Below are positions 25,255 to 32,650 of a stretch of DNA of 64,000 nt, piece by piece; positions within the stretch are counted from its first letter, which is position 1, and each line of letters begins with the position of its first letter. Source of the DNA: Kitasatospora sp. GAS204B (lineage in GTDB: Bacteria; Actinomycetota; Actinomycetes; Streptomycetales; Streptomycetaceae). Below the pieces are notes generated by a model that was not told the origin of the DNA, ran no database searches, and saw nothing but the letters and a program-made list of their open reading frames with translations. Both the position numbers and the translations under genes were made by a program. The stretch lies in the NCBI RefSeq assembly GCF_029892155.1, contig NZ_JARZAG010000001.1:372001-436000 (forward strand). Direction: 5' to 3'.

Positions 25255-26409
25255 TCAGGAACCGCTGCCCAGGCCCGCGTCGGTGACGGCGGGCTGGCCG
25301 GCCGCCTTGAGCACCTGGTTCAGCGGGTCGAGGTCGTAGATTCCCTTGAGGTCCGGCTTCTTCAGCAGGCCCGCGGTGACCGCGTGGTCGGCCTCGGACT
25401 GCAGGGTGCTCGCCAGCGGGTCGTTGGTGAAGTCGATGCTCTTCCAGGCCGAGTCGAGGATGCTCGCGGGCAGCGCGCTGCCGCCGGCCGCCTTGATCGC
25501 GGCGTTGGCGTCCTGCTCGGCCTGGGCCGGGTTGGCCTTGATGAAGGCGTTGGTGTTCACCGAGCCGCGCAGCACGGCCTGCACCACGTCCGGGTGCGCC
25601 TTGAGGAAGGACTGCGAGACGATGATGTTGGTGCTCACGAACTGCCCGTTCGGCCAGATCGACTTCTCGTCCAGCAGCACCTTCGCGCCCTTGGCGACCA
25701 GCTGGGAGGCGGTCGGCTCGGGCACCCAGGCGCCGTCGATCGAGCCGGCGGCGTAGGCGTCCGGCGTGACCTTGTTGTCGGTGCGCACCACGCTGACGTC
25801 GCCGGCGCCGGTCTGCGGGTCCTCCTTGTAGCCCTTGCCCGCCAGGTAGTTGAGCAGCGCGACGTCCTGGGTGTTGCCGAGCTGCGGGCTGGCGATCTTC
25901 TTGCCCTTGAGGTCGTCCAGGGTCGGGATCTTGCTCGGGTTGACCACCAGCTCGACGCCGCCGGAGGCCGAGCCGCCGATGATCTTCAGCGACTGGCCCT
26001 TGGCCTGGGCGTAGCCGTTGATCGCGGGGGAGGGGCCGATCCAACCGATGTCGATCGAACCGGAGTTCAGCGCCTCGATCTCGGCCGGGCCCGCGTTGAA
26101 GACCTGGGTCTTGAGCTGGGTGGCGCCCAACTCCTTCTGGAACAGTCCGTCCTGAAGGCCGACCAGCGCGGTGCCGTGGGTCAGGTTGGCGAAGTAGCCG
26201 ATCTTCACGGTGTCGGCCGACAGCTTCGGGGCGCCCGGGGTGGCCGCCACCGGAGCCGCGTCGGTCTTGGCGGCCTTCGAGCCGTAGCCGCCGCAGGCGC
26301 TGAGCAGGGCGACGGCGGTCAGACCGGCGGCGGCGGTGAAGGCGAGGCGTCTGGCGCGCGTGGCGTTCGGGCGGGGACGGCTATGGGTGCTTGCCTGGGT
26401 GGGAGCCAT
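25255..26409 (-). CDS. ssuA: Sulfonate ABC transporter substrate-binding lipoprotein (SsuA-like)
   Basis: A 384-residue lipoprotein held on the outer face of the membrane. The signal peptide ends in a lipobox LLSAC (Cys ~39). The mature part is an NMT1/SsuA-type binding protein with KIGYFANLTHGTALVG, a GPAEIEALNSGSIDIGWIGP segment and DAYAAGSIDGAWVPEP. It probably captures alkanesulfonates or another sulfur compound. It lies in the same direction as cysN, 208 bases downstream of it. Family certain; ligand inferred from the adjacent sulfite and sulfate genes. Confidence 0.88.
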   Translation of the reverse strand: MAPTQASTHSRPRPNATRARRLAFTAAAGLTAVALLSACGGYGSKAAKTDAAPVAATPGAPKLSADTVKIGYFANLTHGTALVGLQDGLFQKELGATQLKTQVFNAGPAEIEALNSGSIDIGWIGPSPAINGYAQAKGQSLKIIGGSASGGVELVVNPSKIPTLDDLKGKKIASPQLGNTQDVALLNYLAGKGYKEDPQTGAGDVSVVRTDNKVTPDAYAAGSIDGAWVPEPTASQLVAKGAKVLLDEKSIWPNGQFVSTNIIVSQSFLKAHPDVVQAVLRGSVNTNAFIKANPAQAEQDANAAIKAAGGSALPASILDSAWKSIDFTNDPLASTLQSEADHAVTAGLLKKPDLKGIYDLDPLNQVLKAAGQPAVTDAGLGSGS

Positions 26410-26497
26410 CGGAGGAGTCCTCTGCTGGAACGGTCAAGGAGGGGTGGCGCGTTGGGCCCGGCGTGCCTCGTGTCACTGGAAGGCGGTGCGCCGGTGA

Positions 26498-26516
26498 CGG
26501 AGCGTCAGACGCTCCG
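26498..26516. promoter_or_regulatory. 19-bp palindrome between cysN and ssuA
   Basis: CGGAGCGTC-A-GACGCTCCG is a perfect 9-bp inverted repeat with one central base in the 208-base gap upstream of ssuA. It may be an operator or an RNA processing/termination hairpin. Confidence 0.35.
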
Positions 26517-26617
26517 CCCGTACCCACATCGGCCGATGCCGCCCTGGCCGCTGCCGCGCAGGCCGCTGCCGATCCGGCCGCCTTCCTTGTCCATGCCGGA
26601 GAACGCCTCGCCGGTCA

Positions 26618-27946
26618 TCAGGCCCAGTCCTCCGCTTCGCCTTGAGCCGCCGGTGCCGCCGGGGCGCCGCCGAAGGACTCGCCGGCCATACCGGCGGTGA
26701 GGGTGGTGCCGTCGGCCGGGTCGATCAGCAGGAAGGACCCGGTGTGGCGGTTGTCGCGGTAGTCGTCGAGGGCGAGCGGTTCGGCGGTGCGCAGCAGCAC
26801 GTGGCCGATCTCGTTGACGTTCAACTCGGTGGCGTCGGCGCGCTGCTGGAGCGTGTCGATGTCGATCCGGTAGGTGATGTCCTTGACCAGCGCGCGCACG
26901 GTGCGGGTGGTGTGCTTGAGCAGGACCTTGTCGCCGACGCGCAGCGGGCGCTCGTGCAGGTGGCACACGGTGGCCTCGACGTCCTTGGTGGGCGCGGGAG
27001 TCGGGCCGGTGGCGATCAGGTCGCCGCGCGAGATGTCGATGTCCTCGGTGAGGCGGACGGTGATCGACTGGGGTGCCCAGGCGATGTCGGTCTCGGTGCC
27101 GAGCGCGTCGATGCCCGCGATGGTGGTGGTGCGCCCGGCGGGCAGCACGGTGACCGTGTCGCCGGTGCGCAGCACGCCGGAGGCCAACTGGCCCGCGTAG
27201 CCGCGGTAGTCGGGGTGCTCGGCGGACTGGGGGCGGATCACGTACTGGACGGGGAAGCGGGCGGGCTCCTCGCTGGGGTCGGTGGTGACCTGCACGGTCT
27301 CCAGGTGCTCCAGCAGGGTCGGGCCGCCGTACCAGTCCATGTTCGCGGAGGGCTCGACGACGTTGTCGCCGGCCAGTGCGGAGATCGGCACCGCGACGAT
27401 GTCGGCCACGCCGAGCGAGGCCGCGTAGGCGGTGAACTCGGCGGCGATCCGTGCGAAGACGGGCTCGGCGTAGTCGACCAGGTCCATCTTGTTGACGGCC
27501 AGGACGACGTGCGGCACGCGCAGCAGGGCGGCGACCGCGGCGTGCCGGCGGGTCTGCTCGACCACGCCGTTGCGGGCGTCGACCAGCACGACGGCGAGTT
27601 CGGCGGTGGAGGCGCCGGTGACCATGTTGCGGGTGTACTGCACGTGGCCGGGGGTGTCGGCGAGGATGAACCGGCGCCGGGCGGTGGCGAAGTAGCGGTA
27701 GGCGACGTCGATGGTGATGCCCTGCTCGCGCTCGGCGCGCAGGCCGTCGGTGAGCAGCGCCAGGTCGGGGGTGTCCTGGCCGCGCTTGCGGGAGGCGTGC
27801 TCGACGGCCTCCAACTGGTCGGTGAGGACCGACTTGGAGTCGTGCAGCAGGCGCCCGACCAGGGTCGACTTGCCGTCGTCGACGGAGCCGGCGGTGGCGA
27901 AGCGCAGCAGCGAGGTGGCGGCGGTCACTTCGGTAGTGGTGGTCAT
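26618..27946 (-). CDS. cysN: Sulfate adenylyltransferase subunit 1 (GTPase)
   Basis: A 442-residue GTPase subunit of ATP sulfurylase; GTP hydrolysis drives formation of adenosine 5'-phosphosulfate (APS). EF-Tu-like motifs are present: GSVDDGKST (P-loop), DTPGHVQYTRNM (switch II), NKMD (guanine specificity), then two beta-barrel domains. The ATG lies 1 base after the cysD stop, so the subunits are made together. The C-terminal ~20 residues (GGAPAAPAAQGEAEDWA) are an Ala/Pro extension. This is the unfused CysN type; APS kinase is a separate gene. Confidence 0.96.
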   Translation of the reverse strand: MTTTTEVTAATSLLRFATAGSVDDGKSTLVGRLLHDSKSVLTDQLEAVEHASRKRGQDTPDLALLTDGLRAEREQGITIDVAYRYFATARRRFILADTPGHVQYTRNMVTGASTAELAVVLVDARNGVVEQTRRHAAVAALLRVPHVVLAVNKMDLVDYAEPVFARIAAEFTAYAASLGVADIVAVPISALAGDNVVEPSANMDWYGGPTLLEHLETVQVTTDPSEEPARFPVQYVIRPQSAEHPDYRGYAGQLASGVLRTGDTVTVLPAGRTTTIAGIDALGTETDIAWAPQSITVRLTEDIDISRGDLIATGPTPAPTKDVEATVCHLHERPLRVGDKVLLKHTTRTVRALVKDITYRIDIDTLQQRADATELNVNEIGHVLLRTAEPLALDDYRDNRHTGSFLLIDPADGTTLTAGMAGESFGGAPAAPAAQGEAEDWA

Positions 27947-27947
27947 G

Positions 27948-28886
27948 TTAGAAGTACCCCTCGCGCTTGCGGTCTTCCATGGCGGCCTCGGACATCTTGT
28001 CGTCCGCCCGGGTCGCCCCCCGCTCGGTCAGGCGGCTGGCGGCGATCTCGGTGATCACCTGCTCGATGGTGGCGGCGTCGGAGTCGACGGCGCCGGTGCA
28101 GGACATGTCGCCGACCGTGCGGTAGCGGATCAGGCGGCGCTGGACGGTCTCGCCCTCCTTGGGGCCGCCCCACTCGCCGGCGGTCAGCCACATGCCGTCA
28201 CGGGCGAAGACGTCGCGCTCGTGGGCGTAGTAGATCTCCGGGAGCTCGATGGACTCGCGCTCGATGTACTGCCAGACGTCCAGCTCGGTCCAGTTGGAGA
28301 GCGGGAAGACCCGCACGTGCTCGCCCACCGCGTGCCGGCCGTTGTAGAGCGACCACAGCTCGGGGCGCTGGCGCCGCGGGTCCCAGGCGCCGAACTCGTC
28401 GCGCAGCGAGAAGACCCGCTCCTTGGCGCGGGCCTTCTCCTCGTCGCGGCGCCCGCCGCCGAAGACCGCGTCGAACTTGCCGCTCTCGATGGCGTCGAGG
28501 AGGGGGACGGTCTGCAGCGGGTTGCGGGTGCCGTCGGGGCGCTCGCGCAGCCGGCCGTCGTCGATGAAGTCCTGCACGTTCGCCACGTGCAGGCGCAAGG
28601 AGTGCTCGGCCACCACGCGGTCGCGGTAGGCGATCACCTCGGGGAAGTTGTGGCCGGTGTCCACGTGCAGCAGCGAGAACGGGATCGGCGCCGGCGCGAA
28701 GGCCTTGAGCGCCAGGTGCAGCATGACGATCGAGTCCTTGCCGCCGGAGAAGAGGATCACCGGCCGCTCGAACTCACCCGCCACCTCACGGAAGATGTGC
28801 ACCGACTCGGCTTCGAGCGCGTCCAGGTGGGAGAGCGCGTACGGGCTGTCGCTGTGCTCGATCAGGCTCGCGGTGGCGGTCGTCAT
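27948..28886 (-). CDS. cysD: Sulfate adenylyltransferase subunit 2
   Basis: A 312-residue PP-loop subunit of ATP sulfurylase that adenylylates sulfate. The pyrophosphatase motif SGGKDS lies near residue 48 in ILFSGGKDSIVMLHLA; HVDTGHNFPEV, FGGGRRDEEKAR and NWTELDVWQYIERE follow as in the family. The C-terminus ends in DRKREGYF, typical of CysD. ATG 28886 overlaps the stop of cysC (ATGA), and cysN follows after 1 base. Confidence 0.96.
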   Translation of the reverse strand: MTTATASLIEHSDSPYALSHLDALEAESVHIFREVAGEFERPVILFSGGKDSIVMLHLALKAFAPAPIPFSLLHVDTGHNFPEVIAYRDRVVAEHSLRLHVANVQDFIDDGRLRERPDGTRNPLQTVPLLDAIESGKFDAVFGGGRRDEEKARAKERVFSLRDEFGAWDPRRQRPELWSLYNGRHAVGEHVRVFPLSNWTELDVWQYIERESIELPEIYYAHERDVFARDGMWLTAGEWGGPKEGETVQRRLIRYRTVGDMSCTGAVDSDAATIEQVITEIAASRLTERGATRADDKMSEAAMEDRKREGYF

Positions 28887-29485
28887 GCCAGGCCCCTCTC
28901 GGTCAGGAAAGTGTGCAGCTCGGCGGCGGACTCGGCAACCGTCCGACCCTCGGTCTGAAGACGCAACTCCGGTGCGGTCGGCGCCTCGTACGGGTCGTCG
29001 ACACCGGTCAGACCGGAGATCTCACCGGCGGCCTGCTTGGCGTAGAGCCCCTTGACGTCCCGCTCGGAGCAGAGCTCGACGGGGGTGGCGACGTGGATCT
29101 CCAGGAACTCGGTGCCCCGGGCGGCGTGCCGCTCGCGCACCGCGGCGCGCGAGTCGGCGTAGGGGGCGATCACCGGGGCGAGCACCTTGACGCCGTTGGC
29201 GGCCAGCTTCTCGGCGACGAAGCCGATCCTGGTGACGTTGGTGTGGCGGTCCTCGCGGGAGAAGCCGAGGCCCTTGGAGAGGAACTCGCGGATCTCGTCG
29301 CCGTCCAGCACCTCGACCTTGTGGCCCTCGGCGCGCAGCCGCTCGGCCAGCGCGAAGGCCAGCGTGGTCTTGCCGGCGCTGGGCAGCCCGGTCAGCCACA
29401 CCGTGGCGCCGCGCTCGCAGGGGGCGGCCGCGGGGGCCGCCTCCGCGGCTTCCCCGGCGGCGGCCAAGGTGTCGACTGTGGTCAT
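28883..29485 (-). CDS. cysC: Adenylylsulfate (APS) kinase
   Basis: A 200-residue kinase that phosphorylates APS to PAPS. It has P-loop GLPSAGKTT (near 35), LDGDEIREFLSKGLGFSRED, HTNVTRIGFVAEKLAANG and the C-terminal DDPYEAPTAPELRL that binds substrate. ATG 29485 is preceded by GGAG. The same frame stays open upstream to 29899, antisense in character and overlapping cysH, and is not taken as coding. It overlaps cysD by 4 bases. PAPS may feed either reduction (CysH) or sulfotransferases. Confidence 0.95.
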   Translation of the reverse strand: MTTVDTLAAAGEAAEAAPAAAPCERGATVWLTGLPSAGKTTLAFALAERLRAEGHKVEVLDGDEIREFLSKGLGFSREDRHTNVTRIGFVAEKLAANGVKVLAPVIAPYADSRAAVRERHAARGTEFLEIHVATPVELCSERDVKGLYAKQAAGEISGLTGVDDPYEAPTAPELRLQTEGRTVAESAAELHTFLTERGLA

Positions 29486-29547
29486 GTGTTTCGCTCCAAA
29501 ATTAAGTAACGAGGGGTCAAAAAAAGGAGTCGGCCCGGTCAGCGGTG

Positions 29548-30246
29548 TCAGAGGTGGATGCCGCATTCGGTCTTGCCCGAGCCCGCCCAGCGCCCGGCCC
29601 GGGCGTCCTCGCCCTCGCCCGGCTTGCGGGTGCAGGAGAGCGGTGAGCAGCCGACCGAGGTGTAGCCCTCCCAGAGCAGCGGGTTGAGCAGCACCCCGTT
29701 GGCCTGGACGTAGGCGTCCACGTCGTCCTGGGTCCAGCGGGCGATCGGCGCGATCTTCACCTTGCGGCGCTTGGCGTCCCAGGCCACCACCGGGGTGTTC
29801 GCCCGGCTCGGCGACTCGTCGCGGCGCAGTCCGGTGGCCCACGCGTCGTAGCCCATCAGCCCGCGCTGCAGCGGCTCGACCTTGCGCAGCGAGCAGCACA
29901 GGTCCGGGTCGCGGTCGTGCAGGTTCGGCCCGTACTCGGCGTCCTGCTCGGCCACCGTCTGACGCGGGGTCAGCGTGATCACGTTGATCGGCAGGGTCGC
30001 GGCGACCGCGTCCCGGGTGCCGATGGTCTCCGGGAAGTGGTAGCCGGTGTCCAGGAAGATCACGTCGATCCCGGGCAACGCGGTGGACGCCAGGTGGGCG
30101 ACCACCGCGTCCTCCATCGAGGAGGTGACGCAGAGCTTCCTGCCGAAGGCGTCGGCGGCCCAGCGCAGGATCTCCTGCGCCGAGGCCTCCTCCAGGTCGC
30201 GAGCGGCCGCGGTGGCCAGCGCCTCCAGGTCAGTGGCGGTGCTCAT
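29548..30246 (-). CDS. cysH: Phosphoadenylyl-/adenylylsulfate reductase
   Basis: A 232-residue reductase that converts PAPS or APS to sulfite using thioredoxin. Family blocks are SSMEDAVVAHLA, FLDTGYHFPET, LCCSLRKVEPL, GLRRDES, KIAPIARWTQDDVDAYV and the catalytic GKTECGIHL end. The paired Cys of LCCS plus a second pair suggest a [4Fe-4S] APS-reductase type. The second pair reads GCSPLSC (four residues between) where the family usually has C-x2-C. ATG 30246 overlaps the Zn-ribbon gene by 17 bases. Confidence 0.93.
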   Translation of the reverse strand: MSTATDLEALATAAARDLEEASAQEILRWAADAFGRKLCVTSSMEDAVVAHLASTALPGIDVIFLDTGYHFPETIGTRDAVAATLPINVITLTPRQTVAEQDAEYGPNLHDRDPDLCCSLRKVEPLQRGLMGYDAWATGLRRDESPSRANTPVVAWDAKRRKVKIAPIARWTQDDVDAYVQANGVLLNPLLWEGYTSVGCSPLSCTRKPGEGEDARAGRWAGSGKTECGIHL

Positions 30247-30409
30247 CTGCCGTTCCCCCGTTCGTAGCTGACAGCAGGCCAAGGAACTTCACCTGGAAGG
30301 CCCGGCGGCAGGAAGCGCACTCCCAGGCGCCGTGGCCGCCCTCCTCGGACGGACGCAGGTCCTCGTCACCGCAGTACGGGCAGTAGAAGGGCGCGGCGCG
30401 CTCACTCAC
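30230..30409 (-). CDS. Small zinc-ribbon protein of the sulfur operon
   Basis: A 59-residue protein with two Cys pairs, CPYC (near residue 10) and CASC (near residue 31), forming a zinc ribbon. Its GTG (30409) overlaps the sulfite reductase stop (GTGA), and its own stop overlaps the cysH start, so all three are translationally coupled. Similar small ribbons accompany sulfite reductase in other Streptomyces; the biochemical role is not known. Electron transfer or assembly help for the reductase is possible. Confidence 0.8.
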   Translation of the reverse strand: MSERAAPFYCPYCGDEDLRPSEEGGHGAWECASCRRAFQVKFLGLLSATNGGTADEHRH

Positions 30410-32130
30410 GACAGCTGCTCCTCGCTGGCCCGGGCCGTCCACTGGGCGAACCGCTCGCCCTCCTGGCGGTCGGCCTGGAACCGGGTCAGCACCCGCTCGA
30501 CGTAGTCCGGCAGGCCGTCCTTGGTGACCTTCAGACCGCGCACCTTGCGGCCGAACCCGGCCTCCAGGCCGAGCGCGCCGCCCAGGTGGACCTGGTAGCC
30601 CTCCACCTGGTTGCCGTGCTCGTCGCTGACCAGCTGGCCCTTGAGACCGATGTCCGCCACCTGGATCCGGGCGCAGGCGTTGGGGCAGCCGTTGATGTTG
30701 ATGGTCAGCGGCTCGGCGAAGTCGGGCAGCCGCTGCTCCAACTCGTCGATCAGGGTGCGCCCGCGCTCCTTGGTCTCGACGATGGCGAGCTTGCAGTACT
30801 CGATGCCGGTGCAGGCCATGGTGCCGCGCCGGAACGGCGACGGGGTGACCCGCAGGTCCAGCGCCTCCAGGCCGGCCACCAGCGAGGCGACCTGCTCCTC
30901 GGGCACGTCGAGGACCAGCATCTTCTGCTCGGCGGTGGTGCGCAGCCGGTCCGAGCCGTGCTCGGCGGCCAGTTCGGCGACCTTGCCGAGCAGCGCGCCG
31001 TCCACCCGGCCGACCCGCGGCGCGAAGCCGACGTAGAAGTTGCCGTCCTGCTGCCGGTGCACGCCCACGTGGTCGCGCCAGACGCCGGTCGGCTGCTCGG
31101 GCGCCGGGCCGTCGACCAGCTGGTACTTGAGGTACTCGTCCTCCAGCACCTGGCGGAACTTGGCCACGCCCCAGTCGGCGACCAGGAACTTCAACCGGGC
31201 GCGGTTGCGCAGCCGGCGGTAGCCGTAGTCGCGGAAGATGCCGATCACGCCGCCGTAGACGTCGGCGACCTCGTGCAGCGGCACCCAGGCGCCCAGCCGC
31301 ACGCCCAGCTTGGGGTTGGTGGACAGGCCGCCGCCGACCCACAGGTCGAAGCCGGGGCCGTGCTCGGGGTGGTTCACGCCGACGAAGGCGATGTCGTTGA
31401 TCTCGTGCGCCACGTCCAGCAGCGGCGAGCCGGAGACGGCCGACTTGAACTTGCGCGGCAGGTTGGAGAAGTCGGGGTTGCCGATGAAGCGGCGCTGGAT
31501 CTCCTCGATGGCGGGGGTGCCGTCGATGATCTCGTCCTCGGCGATGCCGGCCACCGGCGAGCCGAGGATGACGCGCGGGGTGTCGCCGCAGGCCTCGGTG
31601 GTGGACAGGCCCACCGCCTCCAGCTTCTGCCAGATCGCGGGCATGTCCTCGATCCGGATCCAGTGGTACTGGATGTTCTGGCGGTCGGTCAGGTCGGCGG
31701 TGCCGCGCGCGTACTGCTGGGAGACCTCGGAGATCGCCTTCAGCTGGGCCACCGTCAGCCGGCCGCCGTCGATCCGCACCCGCAGCATGAAGAACTCGGC
31801 GTCCAGCTCGTGCGGCTCCAGGATCGCGGTCTTGCCGCCGTCGATCCCCTCCTTGCGCTGGGTGTACAGACCCCACCAGCGCATCCGGCCGCGCAGGTCG
31901 GCCGGGTCGATCGAGTCGAAGCCCCGGTGCGCGTAGATCGTCTCAATGCGTGTCCGCACGTTGAGACCGTCGTCGTCCTTCTTGAACTGCTCGTTGGCGT
32001 TGAGCGGGGTGAAGTGCCCCATGCCCCACTGGCCCTCGCCGCGGTGGCGGGTCGCCTTGCGGGCGGCGGCGGCACGGGGCGCCGCGGCGCTCGCGGGCTG
32101 CGGCTCGACCGGGTCGGGAGTGGTGGCCAT
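30406..32130 (-). CDS. sir: Ferredoxin-dependent sulfite (nitrite/sulfite) reductase
   Basis: A 574-residue siroheme/[4Fe-4S] enzyme that reduces sulfite to sulfide with six electrons. The cluster cysteines are in CTGIEYCKLA and NGCPNAC near the C-terminal third. The N-terminal half has YTQRKEGIDGG, LTDRQNIQYHWI and STTEACGDTPR, as in NirA/SirA proteins. ATG 32130 (AAGGACG upstream) is used; the frame is open to 32211. It is the first enzyme gene of the operon, behind a Cys leader peptide (32340-32423). Siroheme would come from the CbiX enzyme at 22634. Confidence 0.94.
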   Translation of the reverse strand: MATTPDPVEPQPASAAAPRAAAARKATRHRGEGQWGMGHFTPLNANEQFKKDDDGLNVRTRIETIYAHRGFDSIDPADLRGRMRWWGLYTQRKEGIDGGKTAILEPHELDAEFFMLRVRIDGGRLTVAQLKAISEVSQQYARGTADLTDRQNIQYHWIRIEDMPAIWQKLEAVGLSTTEACGDTPRVILGSPVAGIAEDEIIDGTPAIEEIQRRFIGNPDFSNLPRKFKSAVSGSPLLDVAHEINDIAFVGVNHPEHGPGFDLWVGGGLSTNPKLGVRLGAWVPLHEVADVYGGVIGIFRDYGYRRLRNRARLKFLVADWGVAKFRQVLEDEYLKYQLVDGPAPEQPTGVWRDHVGVHRQQDGNFYVGFAPRVGRVDGALLGKVAELAAEHGSDRLRTTAEQKMLVLDVPEEQVASLVAGLEALDLRVTPSPFRRGTMACTGIEYCKLAIVETKERGRTLIDELEQRLPDFAEPLTININGCPNACARIQVADIGLKGQLVSDEHGNQVEGYQVHLGGALGLEAGFGRKVRGLKVTKDGLPDYVERVLTRFQADRQEGERFAQWTARASEEQLS

Positions 32131-32339
32131 AAGACGTCCTTCGGGCAGGTGGCTCTGATGCGGGAAAGCTGCGCTGCTCCCGGGCCGTGACCTGTCCGCC
32201 TGCCTGCCCATTCCGACCTGCGGATCTTCGGTGGAGGGGGAGACGGTGACCGTGGCCCTGGGGTGCTCGCGCGTCCGCTGCTGCGGAGATGGGCGGCGGG
32301 GTGGCGCCGGGTGCGGTGCTGGCGCCTTGGGTGTGGGGC

Positions 32340-32423
32340 TCAGATCACCGGACAGATGGCGCTGGACACGCGAAGGAGATCGACGTGGAGTCGACCAACC
32401 AGGGTGGTTCCGGCGCTAGACAT
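32340..32423 (-). CDS. Cysteine-containing leader peptide upstream of sulfite reductase
   Basis: A 27-codon open frame, too short for normal gene calling, whose product contains RLHVDLLRVSSAIC followed by PVI and stop. This matches the short leader peptides (general form RRHVDL.R..SAIC) annotated before sulfur-assimilation genes in Streptomyces. It lies 209 bases before the sulfite reductase start. Ribosome stalling at the Cys codon when cysteinyl-tRNA is scarce could control the operon by attenuation or coupling; the mechanism is inferred. ATG 32423 lacks a clear ribosome site. Confidence 0.72.
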   Translation of the reverse strand: MSSAGTTLVGRLHVDLLRVSSAICPVI

Positions 32424-32540
32424 GGCAAGAGATTCGCACGCCGAGCGAGGCGCGGTCCACTATCGTCCAGAATGCGGACTTCTTTGTTTCGTATCGCGAG
32501 ATGAGCGCGACAGTGCGCAGTCCGGGGCGGCACGCGGCGA

Positions 32541-32625
32541 GCTGATCGCAGAGCAGGTCACAGAGCCGGTCGCAGAGGTGATCGCGGAGGTGATCGCGGA
32601 GGTGATCGCGGAGCCGATCGCGCAG
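32541..32625. repeat. Seven 12-bp tandem repeats
   Basis: Seven consecutive 12-bp units run from 32541 to 32625. Units 4-6 are identical (GTGATCGCGGAG); the others differ at 2-5 positions (for example CTGATCGCAGAG, CCGATCGCGCAG). They lie between the leader peptide and the YihY start. Roles could be a binding array, a promoter-length minisatellite, or simply slippage. Confidence 0.7.
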
Positions 32626-32650
32626 GCGCGTCGGGCCCGCCCGATACCGT

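Larger units (their letters stand above)
32131..32650. other. Divergent regulatory region of the sulfur operon and yihY
   Basis: These ~520 bases hold the upstream control region of the leftward sulfur locus and of the rightward YihY gene. Visible items are a 27-codon leader peptide on the minus strand (32340-32423), a small palindrome ACGGT-G-ACCGT (32243-32253) and seven 12-bp tandem repeats (32541-32625). Longer open frames here on both strands are created by the repeats and by high GC and are not called genes. Confidence 0.5.

Noticed and set aside
23954..26044. A 696-codon minus-strand frame across ssuA-ssuB-ssuC
   Set aside because: It is out of frame with the real transporter genes on the same strand and shows no domain; it is a frame-shifted shadow.
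32541..32625. Possible CRISPR array
   Set aside because: Units are contiguous 12-bp repeats without spacers and no cas genes are present.
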